This document shows positions 16,594 to 23,725 of a stretch of DNA of 64,000 nt, piece after piece (the stretch's first letter is position 1; every line of letters starts with the position of its first letter). The position numbers were made by a program, and so were the translations under genes. Source of the DNA: JADKAV01 sp041393775 (GTDB lineage: Bacteria; Actinomycetota; Actinomycetes; S36-B12; UBA10799); the NCBI GenBank assembly GCA_041393775.1, contig JAWKJM010000006.1:186001-250000 (forward strand), written 5' to 3'. Below the pieces are notes generated by a model. That model was not told where the DNA came from. It made no database searches and worked only from the letters and a program-made list of their open reading frames with translations.

Positions 16594-17402
16594 GCCTCGA
16601 GCCATCCCCGGAGAACACTGACCCCGACGCTGCTGGCCACCCGGGCGCGCAGCCCCCGGTCGGACGTCACCACGAGCACGTCCGTAAGCCTACGTGAACG
16701 CTCCACCACCGCATCATCGCCCGAGCCGGCGGCCCGCACGATCTGCACCAGAGCATCCAGGGGCTGGTCGCTGACAGCCCGGGCACGGCCTTCCAGGACG
16801 ACCTCGACTTGTGCCAGGAGGACCGGTTCGCCGTCGAGTCGCACGACCCGGCCCGCGATCAGCTCGAGCCGGTCGATCAGGCGCTGCGCGGCACCGGCCC
16901 GGTCCTTCCACCAGCCGTCCGGGCGACTGCCCACGACATTGGCCGCGTCGACGACCAGAGCAACCCTGGGCAGCAACAGTTGCGGCAGCGTTGCCGCGAA
17001 CCCGGGGTGGAGGTCCCGCATCGCGATCTCTGCCAGTGGCACCCATTCCAGCAAGACGCTCTCAGCGTGCTCGGCGACCTCCGGCAAGGCGTCGCAACTG
17101 GCCAGAACCGTGTCGTAGCGCCAGTCCGGGTGCTGAAAGCGATGGACCCCGTGCACCGTCACAAGTGACGGGTCGAGTGCGGTCTCTTCTTGCGCCTCCC
17201 GGAGGGCGCCGGCGACAACCGTCTCATGAGAGTCCCGGGCCCCTCCGGGGATCGCCCAAGTCCCACCCTCATGGGCCCACTTGGGGCGCAACTGCAGCAA
17301 TCCACGGCCCTCGACCACCAAGAACAGGCCGGCGGCACCGTGCTTGCCCCAGTGGCGAGCACCACAAGCGCACTGAACCCAGCCGTTCCCGTCCAGTTCC
17401 AC
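16590..17402 (-). CDS. NUDIX hydrolase fused to a NYN/PIN-like nuclease domain
   Basis: 270-aa two-domain protein from a GTG start. A short Cys-containing N-terminus (CACGARHWGKHG) precedes the NUDIX domain (residues 20-140), whose box reads GGARDSHETVVAGALREAQEETAL, interrupted here by no gaps. From residue 145 a Rossmann-like segment begins with ALVVDAANVVGS and ends with VLVVTSDRGLRARV, the pattern of NYN/PIN-like RNases with Asp ligands. The NUDIX part should hydrolyse a nucleoside diphosphate derivative and the NYN part may cut RNA. It lies 5 bp after a coiled-coil protein gene and overlaps the CDF exporter. Confidence 0.8.
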   Translation of the reverse strand: MELDGNGWVQCACGARHWGKHGAAGLFLVVEGRGLLQLRPKWAHEGGTWAIPGGARDSHETVVAGALREAQEETALDPSLVTVHGVHRFQHPDWRYDTVLASCDALPEVAEHAESVLLEWVPLAEIAMRDLHPGFAATLPQLLLPRVALVVDAANVVGSRPDGWWKDRAGAAQRLIDRLELIAGRVVRLDGEPVLLAQVEVVLEGRARAVSDQPLDALVQIVRAAGSGDDAVVERSRRLTDVLVVTSDRGLRARVASSVGVSVLRGWLEA

Positions 17403-17407
17403 GCCGG

Positions 17408-17974
17408 CTACCGCAGGCCCGCCCGACAGGCCGGCAACGCCGCCTGCAAAGTGCTGGCCGCCTTGTCCGCGCCCGACTCGATGTCCGGCCCGGAGTGGAT
17501 CTGTGCCAGGGCCTTGATACCGGCGACCGAACAGGTCTGCGCGTTGCGCAACTGGGCCTGCGACGCCTTCACCTGGGCCCTTGCGCGGCGCACACCGGCA
17601 TCGGCGCGGCGGACTGCACGTTCGGCGGCGTTCTGGGCGGCTACCTGTCGTTTCACATCGGCATCCGCGGCCGCCAACTGCTTCTTGCTGAGATTCAACC
17701 GGTCGGTCAGCCCTGTGAGCCGGTCATTGGACGTCGACAACTGGGTGAGGAGTTGGTCATTGCGCTTCGTGAGATCGGTGTTCTCGGACCGGAGTTCTTC
17801 CGCCGTCGCCAATGCATCGGCCTCGGAGGCATGCGCGTCGTCCAGACGTGCCCGTAGCACAACATTGATTACCAGCAAGGTCACCAGCAGCACTGAGAGA
17901 ACTGCTACAGCCGCGCGCCACCTGGGGGTTCGGTCTGGCTTGTCTGCAGAGCCTTCCGGCGGGGATTCCGTCAT
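17408..17974 (-). CDS. Membrane-anchored coiled-coil protein
   Basis: 188-aa bitopic protein with a cytoplasmic N-terminus of about 18 residues. One transmembrane helix (residues 20-40, AVAVLSVLLVTLLVINVVL) is followed by a long predicted coiled coil (45-140) rich in Ala, Glu, Arg and Leu. A small C-terminal part has two Cys (QTCSVAG ... LPACRAG). The layout resembles division or secretion scaffold proteins, but no family is recognised. It starts the minus-strand unit that continues with the NUDIX-NYN and CDF genes. Confidence 0.65.
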   Translation of the reverse strand: MTESPPEGSADKPDRTPRWRAAVAVLSVLLVTLLVINVVLRARLDDAHASEADALATAEELRSENTDLTKRNDQLLTQLSTSNDRLTGLTDRLNLSKKQLAAADADVKRQVAAQNAAERAVRRADAGVRRARAQVKASQAQLRNAQTCSVAGIKALAQIHSGPDIESGADKAASTLQAALPACRAGLR

Positions 17975-18147
17975 AAGCCGCCTCCACTGTCGTCCATGCT
18001 CACGGTATCCGTGTCAGCGCCGATTCCGTTCTCGCAACGCCACAGCGCCTGGACACTCATGTGACCGGTGTTGAAGTGCTCCTTCGAGGGCGACTGTGCA
18101 GTCCGGACGCCTGCGTCCTGCGCTGCCCGAAGATCCGGCGACAGGCA

Positions 18148-18267
18148 TTGTGACGAAGCTGCGGGGTCATCACCTGGATTGTGAGCAAGTTGGGCGGTCG
18201 AGGCCCGCGCAACCGCGCACCTTCGTTACAGAGGACGTGGCTAGACCGCACCTTCCTCACAATCGCG
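18148..18267. repeat. Family A intergenic repeat, copy 2
   Basis: Four degenerate motifs in direct-direct-inverted-inverted order start or end near 18148, 18178, 18234 and 18262. It occupies much of the 310-bp gap 17975-18284. This is the only family A copy that is not between convergent genes: both neighbours are on the minus strand, so it sits downstream of the kinase gene and upstream of the coiled-coil gene. No other gene was seen in this gap. Confidence 0.85.
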
Positions 18268-18284
18268 TCTGGCAAGGATTGCGG

Positions 18285-19310
18285 CTACCCGATCAACCTC
18301 TGGCAGCGATTGACCAGATTGACCACTGCCGGTCCGAACGGAGCGAACGCCGGGTTCGAGGTCTGGCCGGCGCGGTAGCGGTACCAGATCTGCTGGGCGA
18401 TTCCGGCGAGCCGGAAGAGTCCGTACACCTCGTAGAACAACCAGTCGGGCCGCGGCCGGCCGGCCAGCGCGCAATAGCGGTCGACGAACTCGGTACGGGT
18501 CGGCATCCCTGGGGCGCTGCTGGGCTGGCGCCTGAACGCCTGCATCTGCTCGTCGTCGTCGGCCTGCACCCAATAGGCCAAAGCCGAACCCAGGTCCATG
18601 AACGGGTCGCCGACCGTGGCCAGTTCCCAGTCCAGAACCGCCCGGATCTCCGACAGGTCATCCGGATCCAGAACGAGGTTGTCGAATCGCCAGTCGTTGT
18701 GGATGACACAGGCGCCGACGTCGTCGGGCTGTTCGGCGTCCAGCCACTTCATCACCGGCTCGGCGTCCGGCACGTCATCGGTCAGGGCCTGCCGATAGCG
18801 GCGTGACCAGCCCTCCACCTGCCGGCGGACGTAGCCCTCGCCCTTGTTGAACGCCCGGAGTCCCGGAACCGACGTGTCGACCTCGTGCAGGCTGACGAAC
18901 GCGTTGATGAAGGTCTGCGCCATTGCCTCCACCGGGGCTCCGGCGGGCATCTCCTGGCGCAGAATCTCCCCACGCACGTACTCGCTGACGAACGCCGGGC
19001 GACCGATGGGCGAGTCCTCGTCGGCGACTGCAAGCACATGCGGAACCTTGTCGAACTGCGGCCGCAGAGCCGTCAGCAACCGGGCCTCGCGGACCATGTC
19101 ATGAGCCGAGGCTGCCTTCCGCCCCGCTGGCGACGTGCGCAGCACGACGGCGTCATCGGCGCACTCGACCAGGAAGGTCAGATTGGACGCGCCGCCGGCG
19201 AACTGCCGGACCGTCCGGATCTCACCGAGTCCCGGCACCTCCCTGGCCAGCCAGGAACCGAATGCAGTGACATCGAACGCGTCCTGGTCGCGGACATGGG
19301 TCTCAACCAT
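18285..19310 (-). CDS. ACAD10/11-type APH-like acyl-CoA kinase
   Basis: 341-aa APH-fold protein. It has a glycine-rich N-lobe loop (FAGGASNLTFLVE), the Brenner motif CVIHNDWRFDNLVLD and metal-binding VLDWELATVGDP. This subgroup is the kinase half of mammalian ACAD10/ACAD11 and the relative of LvaA, which phosphorylates 4-hydroxyacyl-CoA. It overlaps the acyl-CoA dehydrogenase gene by 8 bp, rebuilding the same two activities. The pair probably converts 4-hydroxyacyl-CoA to an enoyl-CoA through a phosphorylated intermediate. Antibiotic resistance is unlikely. Confidence 0.85.
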   Translation of the reverse strand: MVETHVRDQDAFDVTAFGSWLAREVPGLGEIRTVRQFAGGASNLTFLVECADDAVVLRTSPAGRKAASAHDMVREARLLTALRPQFDKVPHVLAVADEDSPIGRPAFVSEYVRGEILRQEMPAGAPVEAMAQTFINAFVSLHEVDTSVPGLRAFNKGEGYVRRQVEGWSRRYRQALTDDVPDAEPVMKWLDAEQPDDVGACVIHNDWRFDNLVLDPDDLSEIRAVLDWELATVGDPFMDLGSALAYWVQADDDEQMQAFRRQPSSAPGMPTRTEFVDRYCALAGRPRPDWLFYEVYGLFRLAGIAQQIWYRYRAGQTSNPAFAPFGPAVVNLVNRCQRLIG

Positions 19311-20514
19311 CGAGATGGGCCTTCAGTTCGAGTCGCCCGACATCACGCAGGTGGACCTCATCGGGACCGTCGGCCAGGCGCAGAGTGCGCAGCCCCGCCC
19401 ACATCTCCGCCAGCGGCGTCGCCTGACTCACACCCGCGCCACCATAGGTCTGAATGGCTCGATCAACGACGTCCAGAGCCATCCGCGGCACCACCGCCTT
19501 GATCCCCGCGATCTGCTGACGGGCCGCCTTCGCCCCCTGGTTGTCGATGACCCAGGCCGTATGGAGCACGAGCAGGCGCGCCTGGTTGATCGCGAGTCGT
19601 GAACGTGCGATCCACTCCCGGACGACGCCTTGCGCCGCCAACGGGCGGTGGAACGCGACCCGCTCCAGTGCGCGGTCGCACATCATGTCCAGAGCTCTCT
19701 CTGCGATGCCGATCGCGCGCATGCAGTGGTGGACACGTCCTGGCCCCAGCCTGGCCTGCGCAATCGCGAAGCCCATTCCCTCGTCGGCGAGCAGGTTCGA
19801 GCGGGGCACGCGGACATCGGTGAACGAGATCTCGGCATGGCCCTGCTGCTCGGCGTAGCCGAAGACGTTCAGGTCCCGTTCCACCTTCACGCCCGGGGTG
19901 TCCATGGGCACCAGCACCATGCTCTGCTGCCGGTGCACATCTGCTTGCGGATCCGTCTTCCCCATGAGGATGAGAATCTTGCAGCGCGGGTCCATGGCGC
20001 CGGTGGTCCACCACTTGCGCCCGTTGATGACGTAGTCGTCGCCGTCGGTCGCGATGCTCGTCGTGATGTTCGTGGCATCCGAGGATGCCACCGCAGGTTC
20101 GGTCATCGCGAAACCACTGCGGATCTCGCCCTCGAGCAGCGGTTCGAGCCACTGCGCCTGCTGCTCCTCGGTGCCGAACATGTGCAGGACTTCCATGTTG
20201 CCGGTGTCCGGCGCGGAGCAGTTGAGGGCCTCCGGGGCCAGATGCGGGCTGCGGCCGGTGAGCTCGGCCAGTGGCGCATAGTCGGTGACGGACAGCCCGG
20301 AGACGTCGGGCAGGAAGAGGTTCCAGAGCCCTTTCCCACGAGCCTTGACCTTCAGATCCTGGACGACTTGCGGCAGGTCATGTGGGCGGCCCGCGTCAGC
20401 GAGTTGCCGCAACTGCCCGGCGTACACGGCTTCGGCCGGATACACGTCGGTCTCCATGAAGTCCGCCAGGAGGTCCAGATGTTGTTGCGCCTTTGCGCTC
20501 GGTTCGAAGTCCAC
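19303..20514 (-). CDS. Acyl-CoA dehydrogenase, ACAD10/11-like
   Basis: 403-aa flavoprotein of the acyl-CoA dehydrogenase family. It shows FAMTEPAVASSDATNI (FAD/substrate loop), NGRKWWTTGAMDP, the middle beta domain, and the C-terminal QTYGGAGVSQATPLAEMW region. The N-terminus (EPSAKAQQHLDLLADFMETDVYPAE) matches the ACAD10/11-like clade, whose partner is an APH-like kinase. Such a kinase lies immediately downstream with an 8-bp overlap. This gene is transcribed first and is divergent from the WS/DGAT gene. A role in catabolism of hydroxylated fatty acids is inferred. Confidence 0.9.
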   Translation of the reverse strand: MDFEPSAKAQQHLDLLADFMETDVYPAEAVYAGQLRQLADAGRPHDLPQVVQDLKVKARGKGLWNLFLPDVSGLSVTDYAPLAELTGRSPHLAPEALNCSAPDTGNMEVLHMFGTEEQQAQWLEPLLEGEIRSGFAMTEPAVASSDATNITTSIATDGDDYVINGRKWWTTGAMDPRCKILILMGKTDPQADVHRQQSMVLVPMDTPGVKVERDLNVFGYAEQQGHAEISFTDVRVPRSNLLADEGMGFAIAQARLGPGRVHHCMRAIGIAERALDMMCDRALERVAFHRPLAAQGVVREWIARSRLAINQARLLVLHTAWVIDNQGAKAARQQIAGIKAVVPRMALDVVDRAIQTYGGAGVSQATPLAEMWAGLRTLRLADGPDEVHLRDVGRLELKAHLDG

Positions 20515-20618
20515 GCCCCGATCCTACGCACGGCGGGCCGCTGCGAACCCCCGGATCAGCGAGCGCGGCCAACCGATCTTCGACAAGATGACGATAGTCG
20601 AGTTCTTCAGGAGGAGCC

Positions 20619-22163
20619 GTGTCAGACCCACGCATGGATTGGGCCGATGCAGTGATGTTCGGGGTGGAGGAGGACCCGATCCTGAGATCGGTCATCACTT
20701 TGGTCATCCTCCTCGACAGTGAACCCGACGAGGACGTCGTACGCAGTCGGATCGACCGGATGACCCGGGCGGTTCCGAAGTTGCGCCAGCGGGCTGTGGG
20801 AAACCCGTTCAGCCTGGCACCGCCGCGTTGGGAGATCGACCCCAACTTCGACGTGGACTACCACCTGCGGTGGATCAAGGTCCCGAATCCGGACGGCACC
20901 ATGCGGCCAGTGTTCACGATCGCCGAGCAGATGGCCGAGGGCGATTTCGACCGGGCCAGGCCGCTGTGGGAAATGCTGCTGATCACCGGCCTGAAGGACG
21001 GCCAAGCTGCATTCATCACCAAGATCCACCACTCGGTGACCGATGGGGTCGGGGGCCTGCAGATGGCTGCGATGCTCTTCGACCTGGACCGCAAGGGCAC
21101 CGATCTCGGACCGATGCCGGAAGCGCCGAAGGGAGTCGCGGCCAGCATCGCCGAAAGGATCCGGCAGGGAGTCTCATTCGAAGCCCGGACGACGGCCGGC
21201 GATTTCCGAAGCGTCATCGGCACCGGGACAGGTTTCGTCAAGGATGCGGTGACCGACCCGATGCGCATGGCAACCTCAGCCGCCGAGATGGCAGCGTCTT
21301 TGTCGCGCCTGCTCGCACCCGCTTCAGAGCCCCTGTCCGGTGTCTTCGGGGAGCGTTCGCTCTCGGTGTACTTCGACCTGATCGACATCCCCCTGGACGA
21401 CCTCAAGAAGGCTGGAAAGGTGGGTCGCGGCACCCTCAACGACGCCTTCGTAGCAGGTGTGGCCGGTGGCTTGCGCCGCTACCACGACCGTCACGGCACG
21501 ATTCCGGACGCCCTGCGCGTCAACATGCCGGTCAATCTGCGCAGTCCCGCGGATGCTGGCAAATCCGGCAATGCCTGGGTCCCTGCCCGATTCCCGGTTC
21601 CGATGAACGAGGCCGATCCGGCGAAGCGGATCCAGCAGTTGCACCCGGTCCTTCGGCAGGCACGCACCGAGCCGGCCGCCGTTCTCACCGACCAGGTCTT
21701 CCGGCTGCTCACCATGCTTCCACGCAGTATCGCCACGGTGGTGGCCGGTGGTCTGATGAAAGGAACCGACTTCGTCGCGACGAACGTCCCCGGGCCGCCC
21801 ATCCCCGTCTTCTTCGCCGGCACCCAGATCCTGCGGATGCTTCCGTACGCGCCCAAGGCCGGTGCCGCGGTGAACTGCGCGCTCATGTCGTACAACGGGG
21901 TCGCCCAGGTGGGCGTCAACATCGACACGCTCGCCGTTCCCAACCCCGCGGAACTGGTGGATGACCTGCGGGCCGGCTTGGAGGAGATCGCAACTCTCGC
22001 GCGCCCTGCTGAGGCCGCGGCCGAGAAGGCACCCGCCAAGAATAGGCGCGCTGCCAAGAAGGCACCTGCCAAGAAGGCACCTGCCAAGAAGGCACCTGCC
22101 AAGAAGGCGGGTGCGAACAAGAAGCCCGCGGCGAAGCCGCCCTCGACCAGTCCCCACGAATAG
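20619..22163 (+). CDS. Wax ester synthase/diacylglycerol acyltransferase (WS/DGAT) with Lys/Ala/Pro tail
   Basis: 514-aa acyltransferase that joins acyl-CoA to a fatty alcohol or diacylglycerol for storage lipid. The catalytic motif H137-HSVTDG is intact and the C-terminal domain has the expected NVPGPP and VNIDTLAV segments. The GTG start follows AGGAGGAG. From about residue 462 the protein ends in a low-complexity basic tail of repeated KKAPA units, encoded by tandem 15-bp repeats (22067-22112). Tails like this occur on mycobacterial DNA-binding proteins but are not part of the usual WS/DGAT fold. Confidence 0.9.
   Translation: MSDPRMDWADAVMFGVEEDPILRSVITLVILLDSEPDEDVVRSRIDRMTRAVPKLRQRAVGNPFSLAPPRWEIDPNFDVDYHLRWIKVPNPDGTMRPVFTIAEQMAEGDFDRARPLWEMLLITGLKDGQAAFITKIHHSVTDGVGGLQMAAMLFDLDRKGTDLGPMPEAPKGVAASIAERIRQGVSFEARTTAGDFRSVIGTGTGFVKDAVTDPMRMATSAAEMAASLSRLLAPASEPLSGVFGERSLSVYFDLIDIPLDDLKKAGKVGRGTLNDAFVAGVAGGLRRYHDRHGTIPDALRVNMPVNLRSPADAGKSGNAWVPARFPVPMNEADPAKRIQQLHPVLRQARTEPAAVLTDQVFRLLTMLPRSIATVVAGGLMKGTDFVATNVPGPPIPVFFAGTQILRMLPYAPKAGAAVNCALMSYNGVAQVGVNIDTLAVPNPAELVDDLRAGLEEIATLARPAEAAAEKAPAKNRRAAKKAPAKKAPAKKAPAKKAGANKKPAAKPPSTSPHE
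22067..22112 (+). repeat. Tandem 15-bp coding repeat (KKAPA units)
   Basis: Three nearly identical copies of AAGAAGGCACCTGCC run in frame inside the WS/DGAT gene, with looser copies on both sides. They encode Lys-Lys-Ala-Pro-Ala. Identical repeats of this length are prone to slippage, so tail length may vary between strains. Confidence 0.85.
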
Positions 22164-22172
22164 CGGTCTACG

Positions 22173-22190
22173 CAGCCTGTTTCCAGGCTG
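22173..22190 (+). terminator. Small hairpin after WS/DGAT gene
   Basis: A 7-bp inverted repeat (CAGCCTG and its complement, 4-nt loop) lies 10 bp after the WS/DGAT stop. A second weak stem pairs 22229-22235 with 22252-22258. There is no T-tract. It may contribute to termination together with the family B hairpin further on. Confidence 0.4.
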
Positions 22191-22271
22191 GCCCGCCACT
22201 GTCTCGGGCTGGACACCGGTTCGAACCCGATGCCGGCCGATCAGGTCAGGTCGGCATCGCGCTTCCTTTGA

Positions 22272-22349
22272 GCGAGGTTAGAGGTTGTCCACGAGGTTAG
22301 AGAACGCACGCGTGGTTTCTCTAACCTCGTGGACAACCTCTAACCTCGC
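22272..22349. repeat. Family B hairpin, copy 2 (without tandem units)
   Basis: This is the longest perfect arm of the family: 33 bp (22272-22304 with 22317-22349) around a 12-nt loop. The arm contains the 19-bp-spaced GAGGTTAGAG motif twice. It differs from other copies in having TTGTCCACGAGG where they have GTGCACGAGG, and the change is mirrored in both arms, which implies selection for pairing or concerted copying. It lies in the 369-bp gap 22164-22532 between convergent genes; no gene was seen there. Confidence 0.92.
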
Positions 22350-22532
22350 CGCATTGTCACGTTGTCGCCGGGCTGCCGACTTCGTCGCTGGACCCAGCCT
22401 TGTTGTTCAGCGCCACAGCCGCACAAGGTACGCTCGGCCAGCGCCAGGACGTTCCTCTGAGCCAAACGTGGTCGACACGCCCCGATCGGACAGATCGCGG
22501 TTCCGCAGGCCGTGACACGCCCTGAACATCGC

Positions 22533-23687
22533 TCAAGGTCCCGGCGGCAACTCCCGGCGCGTCCTCGCGCCGAGTTTGAAACGCGCCTTGAACTCCTCGA
22601 CAAACACTGCCCGGATCGATTCGATGTCGCTGAGATCACCGGACACGAGGTACTTCTCCAAGACCGCCACCCATGCCCACCCCATGGCCGTGGTCATGCT
22701 CGCCGCGACCGTTCCGGAGATCACCAGGGCGGCGGGTTGCCCACCGGGCACAACCCGCAGCAGCGACGAGACCATCCACCTGCCCGCGGTGGTCGCCCCG
22801 CTGGACAGCATCAGCGATCCGACCAACGAGGCCAACTGGGCGGAGGCCAGGCGGCTGCCGTATGCGGCCGTCAGCCGGGCGATCATCCCGATCTGCAGCG
22901 GAATCAGGATCGCCGCGTCGGAAAACGGAATCGGGGTCGCGCCTGTGGCCAGGGCAGACGACGCGCTCGCTGCAATGATCTTCTTAGCAGCCTGTCTTTT
23001 ACGCCCCCAGTCGAGCTGCTGGGCAGCCGACAGCGCCGCCACTGCGGCCTCGGGGATCGTGTCGAAGGTGGCATCGAGCAATTCCTGCAATCCGAAGACC
23101 ACCGTCGCCAAGAACGGGTCCGGCTTGGCGTTGGTGAGAAAGACCCGGCCCTCGCCGGCCAGCGGCATTCCCAGACCCGCTATGAACCCGGCGAACTCGA
23201 CGGCCTCGGCGTGGATCTGACCCGCAGCATTACAGGGCACCTGGGTGAGCACGAACAGCACCGGCAAGCCGAGGTCGTGCAGTCGGCGCACGAAGGCCAT
23301 CTGGTGGTCCTCGAAACGCCGGTCGCTCCAGCGCAATGTGTACCAGGCAGCGTGGATCCGTTCGGAAGCATCGGCGGCCCGGGTCATGGCCACGATCTCC
23401 TCAAGGGCCTTCAGGATCCGCTCCCCCGCCTCCCCGGTCTCAAACCCGCGTGAATCGTAGATGCCCAGAACGCCGTTGGGATGGACGTAGTAGTCCAGAC
23501 CGGTGGTGACCGGCCTGCCGGTCCCGGTGGCGGCGACGTCCTCTCCGAAGATCGCGTTCACCAACGTGCTCTTGCCGGTCCCGGTCTTGCCGAACATGGC
23601 CAGATTGAACCGCCCCAGCGCAGTGAGCGCCTGCGCGTACTCCTCGCGGTACAACCGCGTGATGTCGGCGCTGCCGAAGTCCTTCAC
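22533..23687 (-). CDS. Membrane-associated GTPase (Era/dynamin-like with hydrophobic C-terminus)
   Basis: 384-aa protein with an N-terminal P-loop GTPase domain. Walker A is GKTGTGKST (residues 33-41), the G2 Thr region is PVTTGLDYY and G3 is YDSRG. The G4 position is unclear: a canonical NKxD is not visible, TQVP or TNAKPD being the nearest. The C-terminal half has DUF697-like hydrophobic segments with PFSDAAILIPLQIGMI. Relatives are poorly characterised and may remodel membranes or relay stress. It stands alone between the WS/DGAT and phosphoketolase genes. Confidence 0.78.
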   Translation of the reverse strand: MKDFGSADITRLYREEYAQALTALGRFNLAMFGKTGTGKSTLVNAIFGEDVAATGTGRPVTTGLDYYVHPNGVLGIYDSRGFETGEAGERILKALEEIVAMTRAADASERIHAAWYTLRWSDRRFEDHQMAFVRRLHDLGLPVLFVLTQVPCNAAGQIHAEAVEFAGFIAGLGMPLAGEGRVFLTNAKPDPFLATVVFGLQELLDATFDTIPEAAVAALSAAQQLDWGRKRQAAKKIIAASASSALATGATPIPFSDAAILIPLQIGMIARLTAAYGSRLASAQLASLVGSLMLSSGATTAGRWMVSSLLRVVPGGQPAALVISGTVAASMTTAMGWAWVAVLEKYLVSGDLSDIESIRAVFVEEFKARFKLGARTRRELPPGP

Positions 23688-23725
23688 AGCACCAGGCTAT
23701 GGCCCGGCCGGACCCAAACCCTGCA

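Noticed and set aside
18285..19310. Antibiotic phosphotransferase
   Set aside because: The Brenner and DWE motifs and the overlap with an acyl-CoA dehydrogenase fit the ACAD10/11 kinase group instead.
22205..22240. A second T-arm-like motif (CCGGTTCGAACCC) after the WS/DGAT gene
   Set aside because: No cloverleaf can be drawn from the sequence on either side.
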